From assembly GCA_017548565.1 (NCBI GenBank), contig JAFYZU010000005.1:52567-116566 (forward strand): 64,000 nt of DNA. Reading direction: 5' to 3'. Below, piece by piece: positions 18,920 through 27,907 of this stretch; positions within the stretch are counted from its first letter, which is position 1; every line of letters begins with the position of its first letter. The notes under the pieces are model-generated. The model saw only the letters and a list, made by a program, of their open reading frames with translations. It did no database searches and was not told the origin of the DNA. Made by a program: the position numbers and the translations under genes. Origin of the DNA: Treponema sp. Lineage in GTDB: Bacteria; Spirochaetota; Spirochaetia; Treponematales; Treponemataceae.

Positions 18920-19651
18920 TTAGTTCTCCGCAATCATCTTTAAGAAAACATCTTCAAGAGATTTACATCCTTTTCCATGTTCCTTCATCAATTCCTCAAA
19001 GGTTCCGGTAAAAATCAACTGACCTTTCCTTATGATTCCAATCCGGTCACAAAGCTTTTCGGCAACCTCCATTACATGAGTCGAAAAGAAAACTGTTTTT
19101 CCTGAGGCAGCACGCTCACGCATTATTTCTTTAACTGTAAACGCTGCTTCCGGATCAAGCCCAACCATCGGTTCATCTAAAATCCAGTTCTGCGGATCAG
19201 TAATGATGCTTGCAATTAAAAAAAGTTTCTGCTTCATTCCATGACTGAAAGAACTGATTTTGGAATTTATTACTTCCTTGATACCGAATTTCTGTGAAAG
19301 CTCATTTATTTTTTGTGAACGTTCATCCTTTGAAATTCCATAAACATCGCAGATAAAATTAAGATAATCGATTGCTTTTAACCGAACAAAGGTTTCAGGA
19401 TTGTCGGGAACAAAAGAAAACTTTCGTTTTGCTTCTATCGGATTTTCTTTTATCGAAAGCTTGTCGATGAACAATTCACCTTCTGTAGGCTGAATAATGC
19501 CTGTAAGCATTTTTATTAAGGTTGTTTTACCGGCTCCATTTGGTCCTAAAAAACCGAATATTTCACCATTATTTACCGTAAGATTTAAGGAATCTACTGC
19601 ACGTACTTTATTTTTTCCATAAATTTTAGTTACATTTTTTGCTTCTAACAT
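18920..19651 (-). CDS. ABC exporter ATP-binding subunit
   Basis: A 243-residue ATPase of the ABC-2 exporter class. The Walker A motif is GPNGAGKTT, the ABC signature is SSFSHGMKQK (a variant of LSGGQ), the Walker B region is NWILDEPMVGLDPEA and the switch histidine is in FFSTHVMEV. The start is set at ATG 19651 (MLEAKNVTK), which has AGGAG 7 nt upstream, rather than at an in-frame codon 51 nt earlier with no ribosome-binding site. The permease start follows after one nucleotide, so the two are co-translated. The pair precedes the outer-membrane peptidase on the same strand, which could reflect export or envelope function, but that link is conjecture. Confidence 0.93.
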   Translation of the reverse strand: MLEAKNVTKIYGKNKVRAVDSLNLTVNNGEIFGFLGPNGAGKTTLIKMLTGIIQPTEGELFIDKLSIKENPIEAKRKFSFVPDNPETFVRLKAIDYLNFICDVYGISKDERSQKINELSQKFGIKEVINSKISSFSHGMKQKLFLIASIITDPQNWILDEPMVGLDPEAAFTVKEIMRERAASGKTVFFSTHVMEVAEKLCDRIGIIRKGQLIFTGTFEELMKEHGKGCKSLEDVFLKMIAEN

Positions 19652-19729
19652 GCTGGTCTCCTTTTTTTCTATAATTGTATTCAAAAAAAAAGAGTTTGTC
19701 ATCAGAAAAAAATAATAATGAGAATATTC

Positions 19730-21316
19730 TTAAACAAGCTTAAGTTTTGCTATTAAATGAACAAGTGTCGAATTCCAGTAAATTGCAACCTCATTCGTAC
19801 TGTAACTTTCATCCTTATCTATAAAACACGAAAGCATCGGTTTGTTTTTCAGATATTTTTTGGCCGCTTCATCAATGAGTGGAAAACAAGGCCCGCCTGC
19901 AAGCATACCAGGCATTATTTTTTTCAAAAAGATTGACGGTCTGTGGTGACAATGCTTCGGACTTTTTGTTCCGTTACCCGTTACATAACACAGCTCAAGA
20001 GGATTACAGCCAAAAAGATAATCAAGCTGTTTAAGTGCCCCGGAATAGTATTTTCTGTTTTTCGTAATGTCATAAGCAAGAAGAAGAACATGCGCTTCAT
20101 CACAAACCTGACCGTTACTGCCCCAGAAAACTCTTTCAAGGCCTGCGCCAAATGCAGATTTTTCAATCATACTTAAAATCTTATCTGCATTTTCAATAAC
20201 TTCTGTCTCAATGTCTTTAATCTGTTCTTCCGAAAGAAGCTCTCTGTTTTCAATTAAAAGCTGTGATGCATAACCGGAAACACAGCTCCATCCGAAACTG
20301 AAATACCAGTATTTTTTCCACGGTACCGAAGGATCGTCCTTTTTGATTCTACCCTTTTTACGAATTTTAAGTGCTTTTGTCAAATAATCCTTTTTCTTTG
20401 TTACGACATAAAGTGAACTGAGGGCAAAATATTTTTCATCAAAAATACTCCAGTCACCGTAACCGCCGGTTGTAATTTCCGGAGGATTCATAAAAAGCTC
20501 GTCTTTATTTTTATCTATATAATTCTGCGCTTTGATTGCCGCATTCAAAAGCATCTTTGCATAATCCTTGTCTGAAGCTTCAAAAAACGTACTGGCAAAA
20601 GCAAGGCATCCTGCAAAATCAGCAGTAGCGGCTGTCGAAACAGGAGATATTACAAGTTCATCCTTTTCATCCTGCGGAAGAATATATGAACAGAAATGAT
20701 AGCATGAAACTTTATGATAAACACCACCGTCTTCGCGCTGCATCTTTAACATCCAGTCAAGCTCAAAACGAACCTCACTTAAAATATCAAAATCATCATA
20801 CGAACCAGAACATTCACGGTAAGCAAGAAGAAGATCCATTACCGCTTTTGCTGCCGCTATTATATAACGTCCGTAGTCACCTGCATCATGCCATCCGCCG
20901 TCCACAGATTTTTTTATTTCTGTTCCATAAATTAATGCAGGAATATTATGACATGCTTCGTGACCAAAAAACTTATCGTCAATCCGCTGGCCGCATCGTG
21001 AAAGATAAAAATAACGTAAAACGGAAGTATAAACCGGATTGAAAATTCCTGTACCGATTTTAAAACAACAGCTCTTAGAATCCTGAACTCCAAGATAATA
21101 AACACCTTCTTCATCAAACGAAGAAAAATCTGCCGCACAGGTAGTTTCACCGCTGATTTCATCGCTTACAGGCTTACCAAGCTTTCCGGTATAAACAATC
21201 TGACCATCCTTCGAATAAAGCTCAAAGGAATCATTTTCAGAGGCACCTTTTACATATGCTGTTTTAAGATTATTCTTTGCATATCCAATCTGATTTACGA
21301 AAATCGTATATTTCAT
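19730..21316 (-). CDS. Glycoside hydrolase family 9, cytoplasmic
   Basis: A 528-residue endo- or exo-acting beta-glucanase or cellodextrinase. An N-terminal Ig-like CelD_N domain (about 1-90; IFVNQIGYAKNN) precedes the (alpha/alpha)6 catalytic barrel with the nucleophile/base motif HDAGDYGRY (D144, D147), the histidine motif HHRPS near 455, and the proton donor glutamate in TNEVAIYW (about E509). There is no signal peptide, so the enzyme should act on imported cello-oligosaccharides inside the cell. The start is taken at the ATG for MKYTIF. A TTG 18 nt upstream is possible, but neither start has a clear Shine-Dalgarno. It stands between the ABC exporter and a lipoprotein gene, all on the minus strand. 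Confidence 0.9.
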   Translation of the reverse strand: MKYTIFVNQIGYAKNNLKTAYVKGASENDSFELYSKDGQIVYTGKLGKPVSDEISGETTCAADFSSFDEEGVYYLGVQDSKSCCFKIGTGIFNPVYTSVLRYFYLSRCGQRIDDKFFGHEACHNIPALIYGTEIKKSVDGGWHDAGDYGRYIIAAAKAVMDLLLAYRECSGSYDDFDILSEVRFELDWMLKMQREDGGVYHKVSCYHFCSYILPQDEKDELVISPVSTAATADFAGCLAFASTFFEASDKDYAKMLLNAAIKAQNYIDKNKDELFMNPPEITTGGYGDWSIFDEKYFALSSLYVVTKKKDYLTKALKIRKKGRIKKDDPSVPWKKYWYFSFGWSCVSGYASQLLIENRELLSEEQIKDIETEVIENADKILSMIEKSAFGAGLERVFWGSNGQVCDEAHVLLLAYDITKNRKYYSGALKQLDYLFGCNPLELCYVTGNGTKSPKHCHHRPSIFLKKIMPGMLAGGPCFPLIDEAAKKYLKNKPMLSCFIDKDESYSTNEVAIYWNSTLVHLIAKLKLV

Positions 21317-21388
21317 ACAGCAAATATAAAACAATCAGATTTTTATCAATTGAATAAATAAAGTTTTAAATTGTAAAAAAACACAAAA

Positions 21389-22030
21389 TCAGCGTAAAAC
21401 AACCGCTTCATCAAGTGTAAGCATTTTAACTAACGGGAAAGAATACTCACCTTTTGTTCCATCTGGATTTTTTAACGTGAGCTTAAAGGAACTGCTTTTG
21501 AGCTCCTCCGCAACAGATTTTCCATACACAGAACCGATTAACGAAATATATTCAGAATCTGTCATTTCTTCGCCGGTAAAAACAGGAGCCATAAGAAGAT
21601 CCATAAACAGCTGAGTCTGTTCATCGCTTTTATTGTAATAATCCTGCATTGCTTTCGGTGAAATTTGAACGACTATTTTCTGATTTACAATTTTTACCAG
21701 TCCTGATTCAAAAAGAGGTGTCTTTCCTGAAGGAGCTTTTGCTGTTACTGAAAGAGCAGATTTTTCTTTCTGCGATACAACCCTGATATTCGTAAAATCT
21801 GACTTTGCAAGATCTTTTGATAACTCCTGCGGATTTGCAAATTCTACAACTGACTGACTGTCCGAAGCACCGTATGCATTTTTAAGAAGAGCTTCGAAAC
21901 CTTTTCCGAATGATGCATCGAATTTTACTTCAAGCGAACCGTCAAAGTTTACCGATAAATCTGCAGAAGCAGTACAGCCCGTGTATAAAAAAACAAACAT
22001 TAAACTTAACAAAACCAAAATCTTTCTCAT
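21389..22030 (-). CDS. Putative lipoprotein, unknown function
   Basis: A 213-residue protein with a lipoprotein signal (hydrophobic 3-16, lipobox ending YTGC, C19). The mature part begins with beta-rich sequence (ADLSVNFDGSLEVKFDASF) and then mixed alpha/beta. No family is recognised. ATG is preceded by AGAGGA. It lies 19 nt downstream of the NlpC/P60 gene, so they are likely co-transcribed and envelope-related. Confidence 0.8.
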   Translation of the reverse strand: MRKILVLLSLMFVFLYTGCTASADLSVNFDGSLEVKFDASFGKGFEALLKNAYGASDSQSVVEFANPQELSKDLAKSDFTNIRVVSQKEKSALSVTAKAPSGKTPLFESGLVKIVNQKIVVQISPKAMQDYYNKSDEQTQLFMDLLMAPVFTGEEMTDSEYISLIGSVYGKSVAEELKSSSFKLTLKNPDGTKGEYSFPLVKMLTLDEAVVLR

Positions 22031-22049
22031 TTTCCTCTATCCTCTATCT

Positions 22050-23099
22050 CTATATAGCAATTCTTATACCGGCTGTACATATAATTTTATCAAACAATAT
22101 CCAGGTATTTTCTTCATTTCCTATCCCGAATTCCGCCCGTAAATCTGCCACAAACCTTGCCTTCAGACTTCCAATTTCAAACTTTTTTGAAAAACATCCG
22201 AGCCCGAAGAACAAATCATTTATTTCTTCGACCTCTTCATTGTTATCATAGTAAAAAATCATATTATAGCCGGCACATACAGATAAACAATCGAATAAGT
22301 TCAATGTAACACCCATCGGAAACAATGCCGTTCTGGTCATAAACTCATAATTCAATGCACCGAAAACTCCAACCGAAAAATTCTGTTTATCGAAAAATGA
22401 CTGATAGACCTGAATTTCCATTCCCTTTATGACATTAGTATACAGTTCATCAGGCATTCCGAATACACAGAAAACACCTATTGTCCGTTCTCCTCTGCAG
22501 GATGATGAGCCTGTACTGAGTCCGGTAGTTTTGTTATTATCTGAGCCTTGTCTTGTGGAACCTGACGAAGGACCTTCTGCGATTCTTCCTCCGGTTCCGC
22601 CACTGGGCAACAAACGCCCGGCACACATATAATTTTTCTTCCAGTACGATTCATCTAAAGAAGCAATCTGTATGCCGGTCCTGGGACCGTCGCTTATCGC
22701 CGAAATAAATTTTCTGTCACCAAGATAAATTCCTACATGCGAAACCTTGCCGTTTTTATATGCTTCAAAAAATACAAGGTCTCCGGGCTCAAGCTCTTCA
22801 TCATCTATTTTTTCCACGCTTCCATAAATTCCACTCGAACTTTTGGAAACAGAAATCTTAAGTGCTTTTTTAAAACAATAAGAAACAAATCCTGAACAGT
22901 CAAATTTATTCGGTCCTGCCCAACCGTACGCGTAAGGTTCACCAATATGTAACTGTGCTTCTTCAATCAATTTAAGACGAGCTTCCGTTGCCTGTTCAGG
23001 TGTCATTTTTTTTACACCCGCACAAAGCTGTACACAACAAAGACAGAAAAAGACAATAAAAAGGAAAAGAATCTTCTGTATTTTCGAAATACGCTGCAT
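22050..23099 (-). CDS. NlpC/P60 family peptidase with C-terminal beta-rich region
   Basis: A 349-residue exported protein. The signal peptide (about 8-27) is followed by an NlpC/P60 cysteine-peptidase domain (about 35-165) of the type that cuts peptidoglycan stem peptides: YGWAGPNKFDCSGFVSYC carries the nucleophile C68, GDLVFFE is the usual core strand, and VSHVGIYLG carries the catalytic H121. The third polar residue is usually the histidine of a FIHA-type strand; here it reads FISA. A Ser/Gly/Thr-rich linker (about 165-200) joins a C-terminal region with amphipathic strands resembling an outer-membrane barrel fragment. ATG is preceded by AGAGGAG. It is divergent from the acyl-CoA synthetase gene. 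Confidence 0.87.
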   Translation of the reverse strand: MQRISKIQKILFLFIVFFCLCCVQLCAGVKKMTPEQATEARLKLIEEAQLHIGEPYAYGWAGPNKFDCSGFVSYCFKKALKISVSKSSSGIYGSVEKIDDEELEPGDLVFFEAYKNGKVSHVGIYLGDRKFISAISDGPRTGIQIASLDESYWKKNYMCAGRLLPSGGTGGRIAEGPSSGSTRQGSDNNKTTGLSTGSSSCRGERTIGVFCVFGMPDELYTNVIKGMEIQVYQSFFDKQNFSVGVFGALNYEFMTRTALFPMGVTLNLFDCLSVCAGYNMIFYYDNNEEVEEINDLFFGLGCFSKKFEIGSLKARFVADLRAEFGIGNEENTWILFDKIICTAGIRIAI

Positions 23100-23165
23100 T
23101 AAAACTCCTCTTAGTGAAATTATACTATATTTTCCGTATTTTTAAACTCTTTTTTTATTTTCGGA

Positions 23166-23193
23166 TTGACAAAAAGCAATTTGATGTTATATT
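23166..23193 (+). promoter_or_regulatory. Sigma70-type promoter of the acyl-CoA synthetase gene
   Basis: TTGACA at 23166-23171 and TATATT at 23188-23193 with a 16-nt spacer, 55 nt before the ATG. Downstream, TGACA (23203-23207) and TGTCA (23221-23225) form a small inverted repeat that could be an operator in the leader. The repeat is short enough to be chance. Confidence 0.7.
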
Positions 23194-23248
23194 TTAAATA
23201 AATGACAAAATATTAAAAAGTGTCAAAATAAAACTCAGGAGATTTTCA

Positions 23249-25006
23249 ATGAAACAACTAAAACAGAATATTTCATGGACTTTTTTAGATTACTGGCGTG
23301 GAAAAGAATTTACCGGAGAATGGCCTACTTTTCCTGAATTACTTAAAATTCAATCATACAGATTTGCAAAACGCCCCTGCTTCACAGTCATTGAAGATAC
23401 AAAAATCACTTTAACCTATCAGGAAGTTTATGAAAAAGTATGTAAGCTTTCAGACTGGTTTATCGAAAACGGACTTAAAAAAGGTGATCATGTATGTCTC
23501 GCCGGAAAAAACTCTCCTGAATGGGCAGTAACTTATCTTGCAATTTTACAGGCAAGCGGAGTTGTAATTCCTATTGCAGATTCTCTTCATGAAGCAGAAA
23601 CAATAAACATCATCAAGGCTTCTGATTCAAAATTTGCTGTTCTTGATGACGAAAAAATTCCTTATACAAAGAAGCATTTCCCGAAAATCACAATCAGAAA
23701 CCTTAATCCGACAGATTCAAAAAATTATGTATACAATCTTGCCGCAAAAAAGAAAGTTAAACAAAATGAACCTGTAAAAGAAGATGATCTTGCATTAATC
23801 ATGTTTACATCAGGAACAACAGGAATTCCAAAAGGCGTAATGCTTACTCACAAAAACATTATCGCCGACGGATTTATTGCTCAGACAAACCTTATAATTA
23901 AAGAAACAGATGTTTTCTATGCACTTTTACCTATTCACCATGCCTATACAATGCAGGCCGCTTTTATCTGTCCGCTTGAAGTCGGTGCAGAAATTGTATT
24001 CGGAAAAACAATGGCAGTCAGCAAGCTTATGAAAGAGCTCCACGATGGAAAGATAACAATCATGCTTGGTGTTCCTCTTTTATACAACAAGCTTCTTGCC
24101 GGAATCAGAAAAGGAATAAAAGAAAAAGGCTTCCTGGTAGTCGGTTTAATGGCATTTTTACGAGGAATTTCGTTCACCTTCAAAAAGATGTTCAAAATAA
24201 ACATCGGTAAAAAAATATTCAAGCCTGTCTTAAAAAAGGCAAACATCTATACCCTAAGGGTTGCAATCTGTGGCGGTGGTCCTCTCGCTCCAAGTGTATT
24301 CAAGCAGTATCAGGCAATGGGTCTTGATTTTATTCAGGGTTACGGTTTAACAGAAACTTCTCCAATTATTGCACTTAATCCTGTAGAACACTTTAAGCTC
24401 GACAGTGTAGGACGAGATTTTTCTCCGTATGAAGAAATCAAAATCATCAATGCAGATTCAATGAAGAACGGTCATCCTGTCGGTGAAATTGCAGTTAAAG
24501 GTCCTATGGTTATGAAAGGATACTACAAAATGCCGAAAGAAACTGCAGAAATGTTTACCGAAGACGGATTCCTTAAAACCGGCGATTTAGGATGGATGGA
24601 TGATGAACATTACATAAGATTGTGCGGTCGAGCAAAAAATCTTATTGTTACAAGCGGCGGTAAAAACGTATATCCTGAAGAAATCGAAGATGCATTCCAG
24701 TTATACGACGATATAAATCAGATAACATGCCGCGGGTATTATACAGATGAAGAAAAAACCGCAGAAGAAATTGAAGTTCTTATTTATGCAAGTGATGATT
24801 TGTATAAGCGCCTGGGATTAGAAAGAAATCCGGATACTGTTCAGCCTGAAATTTATGATGAAATAAAGAAGACAGTTTCTAAGGTTAACAAGACTTTGCA
24901 ATCTTATGAACAGATTTCAAAAATCACTCTGCTTAAAGAGCCATTGGAAATGACTCCTTCAAACAAAGTAAAAAGAAACTTTACTGCAAAGACTTATGAA
25001 ATATAA
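23249..25006 (+). CDS. Long-chain acyl-CoA synthetase (AMP-forming)
   Basis: A 585-residue adenylate-forming enzyme activating fatty acids to acyl-CoA in the cytoplasm. The AMP-binding P-loop is FTSGTTGIPKGVMLTH (about 190-205), followed by QGYGLTETSPI, the ATP-binding aspartate in FLKTGDLGWMD, and the C-terminal hinge and lysine region RAKNLIVTSGGKNVYPEEIE. It has the full length for the FadD/ACSL group. ATG is preceded by AGGAG. It has its own promoter, is divergent from the NlpC/P60 gene and ends 7 nt from the convergent CBM48 gene. It is likely used for uptake of host or environmental fatty acids, since spirochaetes often depend on exogenous ones (general knowledge). Confidence 0.94.
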   Translation: MKQLKQNISWTFLDYWRGKEFTGEWPTFPELLKIQSYRFAKRPCFTVIEDTKITLTYQEVYEKVCKLSDWFIENGLKKGDHVCLAGKNSPEWAVTYLAILQASGVVIPIADSLHEAETINIIKASDSKFAVLDDEKIPYTKKHFPKITIRNLNPTDSKNYVYNLAAKKKVKQNEPVKEDDLALIMFTSGTTGIPKGVMLTHKNIIADGFIAQTNLIIKETDVFYALLPIHHAYTMQAAFICPLEVGAEIVFGKTMAVSKLMKELHDGKITIMLGVPLLYNKLLAGIRKGIKEKGFLVVGLMAFLRGISFTFKKMFKINIGKKIFKPVLKKANIYTLRVAICGGGPLAPSVFKQYQAMGLDFIQGYGLTETSPIIALNPVEHFKLDSVGRDFSPYEEIKIINADSMKNGHPVGEIAVKGPMVMKGYYKMPKETAEMFTEDGFLKTGDLGWMDDEHYIRLCGRAKNLIVTSGGKNVYPEEIEDAFQLYDDINQITCRGYYTDEEKTAEEIEVLIYASDDLYKRLGLERNPDTVQPEIYDEIKKTVSKVNKTLQSYEQISKITLLKEPLEMTPSNKVKRNFTAKTYEI

Positions 25007-25013
25007 AAAAGGA

Positions 25014-25328
25014 TTATTTTTTTGTAACAACAACTGAGTTGTCGGCGTTGCTGTACGGTGCAGGAATATATTTGTCTGCTTTCCAGTCATTTTCCCATCT
25101 TGAACCGTCCAGCAGATATCTGAACTGATATTCTTTTCCTGCTTCAAGTTCAATCTTAACAGAAAATGAGCCGTCGGCAGCTTTTTTCAACGGAGTATCT
25201 GTACTGCTCCAGCTGTTAAAATCACCGGCAATATTAATAGTTTTGGCATTCTGTGCAGCTTCTGCTGTAACGATGAAAGTTACGTTACATTTTTTACCAT
25301 CTTTTGAAAAAGATTTTTTTAAAGCCAT
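25014..25328 (-). CDS. Free-standing CBM48 / isoamylase E-set domain protein
   Basis: A 104-residue protein consisting of essentially one glycogen-binding E-set domain: INIAGDFNSWSSTDTPLKK, then FSVKIELEAGKEYQFRYLL and WENDWKADKY. The pattern (aGdFN-W, -f-yrf-vDg--w--D) is that of CBM48/AMPK-beta modules, which bind alpha-glucans such as glycogen. No catalytic domain and no signal peptide are present, so it is probably a cytoplasmic glycogen-binding adaptor. ATG is preceded by GGAG. It is convergent with the acyl-CoA synthetase gene and divergent from metK. Confidence 0.88.
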   Translation of the reverse strand: MALKKSFSKDGKKCNVTFIVTAEAAQNAKTINIAGDFNSWSSTDTPLKKAADGSFSVKIELEAGKEYQFRYLLDGSRWENDWKADKYIPAPYSNADNSVVVTKK

Positions 25329-25431
25329 TTATATCTCCATCCCCCGCCACTTAGAAAACCTTATAGTTATAAAATAGACTTTTTTCCCGATTAATTCAAT
25401 ACATTTTTCAATTTTATTTTCCTTTATTTTA

Positions 25432-25460
25432 TTGAAGCTTTTCATATTTTTCATTATATT
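25432..25460 (+). promoter_or_regulatory. metK promoter
   Basis: TTGAAG at 25432-25437 and TATATT at 25455-25460 with an ideal 17-nt spacer. Transcription would start at about 25467, just before the riboswitch-like leader. Confidence 0.7.
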
Positions 25461-25474
25461 ATTTATATTACTTA

Positions 25475-25553
25475 TTCCGTTGATTTATCCAAATTGCAGA
25501 ACGGAACTCGGTACTTCCTGTATCGATAAATCTTGCTAAAGAGGAGGTCCGTT
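25475..25553 (+). promoter_or_regulatory. SAM-II-like (long-loop) riboswitch in the metK leader
   Basis: P1 is TTCCGTT (25475-25481) with AACGGAA (25500-25506), 7 perfect pairs. The enclosed loop reads GATTTA-TCC-AAA-TTGCA (25482-25498), matching the SAM-II L1 core. After P1 comes an extra hairpin GGTAC/GTATC (25510-25524), then GATAAAT (25525-25531) and GCTAAA (25535-25540), the SAM-II L3 and P2 core. TTGC (25494-25497) pairs with GC-AA around a bulged T, and TCC (25488-25490) pairs with GGA (25543-25545), so the pseudoknot takes in the Shine-Dalgarno GAGGAGG (25541-25547). SAM-II binds S-adenosylmethionine and shuts off translation, which is the logic expected for metK. The extra hairpin is the unusual part. 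Confidence 0.82.
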
Positions 25554-26759
25554 ATGGACACTGTCTTAACAAACAATCACTATTTATTTACATCTGAATC
25601 TGTCGGTGAAGGTCATCCCGATAAATTATGTGATCAGATTTCTGACGCAGTTTTAGATTACTGCCTTTCGCTCGATAAGGATGCACATGTTGCGTGTGAA
25701 ACCTTTGCTACTACAAATTTCGTTCTTGTCGGCGGTGAAATAAAATTCTCGAAAAAAGAAATAGAACTCGAAAGCTTTAAAAAGGATATTGAAAAAATCG
25801 CCCGTGATGTAGTCAAAAATATCGGCTATGATGATGAAAACAAAGGTCTTGATTATAAAACCTTTGAATTCATGAACAGACTTCATGCACAATCTGATGA
25901 TATAAGTCAAGGCGTTGACGGTACAGGCTTGAAAATTTATGAAGGACAACAGGGTGCCGGTGACCAGGGGATGATGTTCGGCTTTGCCTGCAACGAAACT
26001 CCGTCTTTAATGCCCGCACCGATTTTCTACTCACATCAGATTTTAAAAAAAGCAGCCGAATTAAGAAAATCAGGAAGAATAAAATGGCTTCGTCCTGATG
26101 CAAAAGCACAGGTTACAATTGAATACGAGGGATTTAAACCTGTAAGAATTGATGCCGTCGTAGTTTCACATCAGCATGACGATAATATTAGCCATGATGA
26201 AATTGAAAAAACAATCATCGAACAGATAATTAAACCGGTACTTGAGCCGACAGGACTTTTGGACAGCAATACAAGATATTATATTAATCCGACCGGTAAA
26301 TTCGTAAAAGGCGGTCCAGATGGTGATTCAGGATTAACCGGAAGAAAAATCATAGTAGACTCTTATGGTGGAATGGGCCGTCATGGTGGCGGTGCATTCA
26401 GCGGTAAAGATCCAAGTAAGGTAGACCGTTCCGCCGCTTACATGGCACGATATATTGCAAAAAACATCGTTGCTTCAGGACTTTCAGACAGAGCAGAGGT
26501 TGAGCTTGCCTATGCCATCGGAGTTCCATTCCCTGTTTCAATTATGGTAGAAACCTTCGGTACAGAAAAGGTAGAAAAAGCAAAAATAGAAGCAGCGGTA
26601 AAAAAAGTTTTTGACTGTACTCCTTCTGGAATCACAAAGACACTTGGTCTTAAAGCACCGATTTACTCAAAAACAGCAAGCTACGGTCATTTTGGCCGCG
26701 ACGAATTCCCCTGGGAAAAAACAGACAAAATTGAAGAATTAAAAAGATTGGCACTATAA
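25554..26759 (+). CDS. metK: S-adenosylmethionine synthetase
   Basis: Makes S-adenosylmethionine from methionine and ATP in the cytoplasm as a homotetramer. The 401-residue protein has [15 protein letters not shown] near the N-terminus, the flexible-loop hexapeptide-type [12 protein letters not shown], and [15 protein letters not shown] for phosphate and metal binding; the length is normal or slightly long for the family. The start is the ATG at 25554 right after the strong site GAGGAGG. An in-frame TTG at 25533 lies inside the riboswitch pseudoknot and is not a real start. The leader has a promoter and a SAM-II-like riboswitch, so feedback control of translation by the product is expected. 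Confidence 0.98.
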   Translation: MDTVLTNNHYLFTSESVGEGHPDKLCDQISDAVLDYCLSLDKDAHVACETFATTNFVLVGGEIKFSKKEIELESFKKDIEKIARDVVKNIGYDDENKGLDYKTFEFMNRLHAQSDDISQGVDGTGLKIYEGQQGAGDQGMMFGFACNETPSLMPAPIFYSHQILKKAAELRKSGRIKWLRPDAKAQVTIEYEGFKPVRIDAVVVSHQHDDNISHDEIEKTIIEQIIKPVLEPTGLLDSNTRYYINPTGKFVKGGPDGDSGLTGRKIIVDSYGGMGRHGGGAFSGKDPSKVDRSAAYMARYIAKNIVASGLSDRAEVELAYAIGVPFPVSIMVETFGTEKVEKAKIEAAVKKVFDCTPSGITKTLGLKAPIYSKTASYGHFGRDEFPWEKTDKIEELKRLAL

Positions 26760-26790
26760 ATAATCTTTGCAATTCAATTATGATTATTTC

Positions 26791-27906
26791 ATGAATTACT
26801 TTGAGCCGTACAACTGGAAAAAAATGATAAACTCTCATCCCTCGTGTAACTACAGTCTTTCTGAATATTTTGAAATTCTGTGTCCGAAGGATGATTATCC
26901 TGCTTTTATTGACAAATATCTTTCTCTTGATATTTTACAGCGGCTTAAGGAAATAGGTCTTTTGTGCGGTACTGACTGGACATCTCTTTATAAAAACCGA
27001 TTTTATTATTCCCGTTTTGATCACAGCTTTGGAGTTGCACTTATAATCTGGCATTTTACGCATGATAAAAAACAAACGCTGGCGGGACTTTTTCACGATA
27101 TTGCCACACCTGTTTTTTCACATGTATCAGATTTCAGAAAAGGTGATGCATTAACTCAAACGGCAACTGAAGAACCTACTTCAAAAATTTTACGAAGTTC
27201 AAAAAAACTAGAAGAATTATTAAAACAGGACGAACTCTGCGTATCTCAAATTGAAAATTATCATATTTATCCTGTTGCAGATAACGAAATTCCAAATCTC
27301 AGTGCAGACAGACTTGAATACATGTTTCCGTCGGGAATGGCTCTTGACGGAAGCTGGACGATGGATGAAATAAAACTCTGCTATAATGACATAATCATCC
27401 TGAAAAACGAAAATAATGTTGATGAGCTTGGATTTAAAACAAAAGAAATTGCAAAAATTTACTGCCGTCATTTCTGTATGATTGGACACATACTTCAATT
27501 AAACGAAAACAAGCTTACACTCCAGCTTTTAGGAGAAATAATGAATCTTTCGGAAAAATTAAATGTTCTCTGCGAAAAAGATTTCATGACCTTAAGCGAA
27601 CAGCAGATTCTTGAAAAAATTGAACTTTTCATAAATAAAGATGAAAGTGAAACAAAGGAATCAGGACTCCTTAAAGCATATTACAGAACGTTCAGAAACA
27701 TGAAAAAAATCAGGCATACTTCACATCCCCTTAAAAATCATTTCTGTGTCAGTCTTAATGTAAAGCAGCGGTATATAAATCCCCTTGTACAGAATGGTGA
27801 TAAAAGTGTCCGCCTTTATGAAATATCTGAAGCTTCGAAAAAAATAATCGATGATTTTCTGAAATACAAAGATTCAGACTACGGCTGCGTTAAACTGATA
27901 AAATAA
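26791..27906 (+). CDS. HD-domain phosphohydrolase of unknown substrate
   Basis: A 371-residue cytoplasmic protein of the HD superfamily. RFDHSFGV (H78), GLFHDIATP (H102-D103) and a later SADRLEYM aspartate give the H...HD...D metal-binding pattern shared with dGTPase-like and related phosphohydrolases. Residues 200-371 show no recognised domain. The substrate could be a nucleotide or a phosphorylated small molecule. The start is taken at the ATG (MNYFEPYN); an in-frame TTG 24 nt upstream is less likely. The gene follows metK by 31 nt and may be co-transcribed. Its stop is separated by one nucleotide from the convergent chemoreceptor stop. Confidence 0.82.
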   Translation: MNYFEPYNWKKMINSHPSCNYSLSEYFEILCPKDDYPAFIDKYLSLDILQRLKEIGLLCGTDWTSLYKNRFYYSRFDHSFGVALIIWHFTHDKKQTLAGLFHDIATPVFSHVSDFRKGDALTQTATEEPTSKILRSSKKLEELLKQDELCVSQIENYHIYPVADNEIPNLSADRLEYMFPSGMALDGSWTMDEIKLCYNDIIILKNENNVDELGFKTKEIAKIYCRHFCMIGHILQLNENKLTLQLLGEIMNLSEKLNVLCEKDFMTLSEQQILEKIELFINKDESETKESGLLKAYYRTFRNMKKIRHTSHPLKNHFCVSLNVKQRYINPLVQNGDKSVRLYEISEASKKIIDDFLKYKDSDYGCVKLIK

Positions 27907-27907
27907 A

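Noticed and set aside
23203..23225. TGACA/TGTCA as a fatty-acid regulator operator
   Set aside because: Short arms, long spacer and no regulator gene nearby; kept only as a remark in the promoter entry.
25482..25532. GATTTATC/GATAAATC 8-bp stem as a simple hairpin in the metK leader
   Set aside because: The same strands match the SAM-II L1 and L3 cores, and the competing P1 (TTCCGTT/AACGGAA) gives the known pseudoknot arrangement; the 8-bp pairing may still be an alternative state.
25533..25553. Upstream TTG start for metK
   Set aside because: It would place codons inside the riboswitch pseudoknot and ignore the strong GAGGAGG site before the ATG at 25554.
26705..26718. ATTCCCCTGGGAAA inside metK as a sixth regulon palindrome
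   Set aside because: The spacer is 2 nt rather than 7, it lies in coding sequence, and no -10 box follows at 10 nt.
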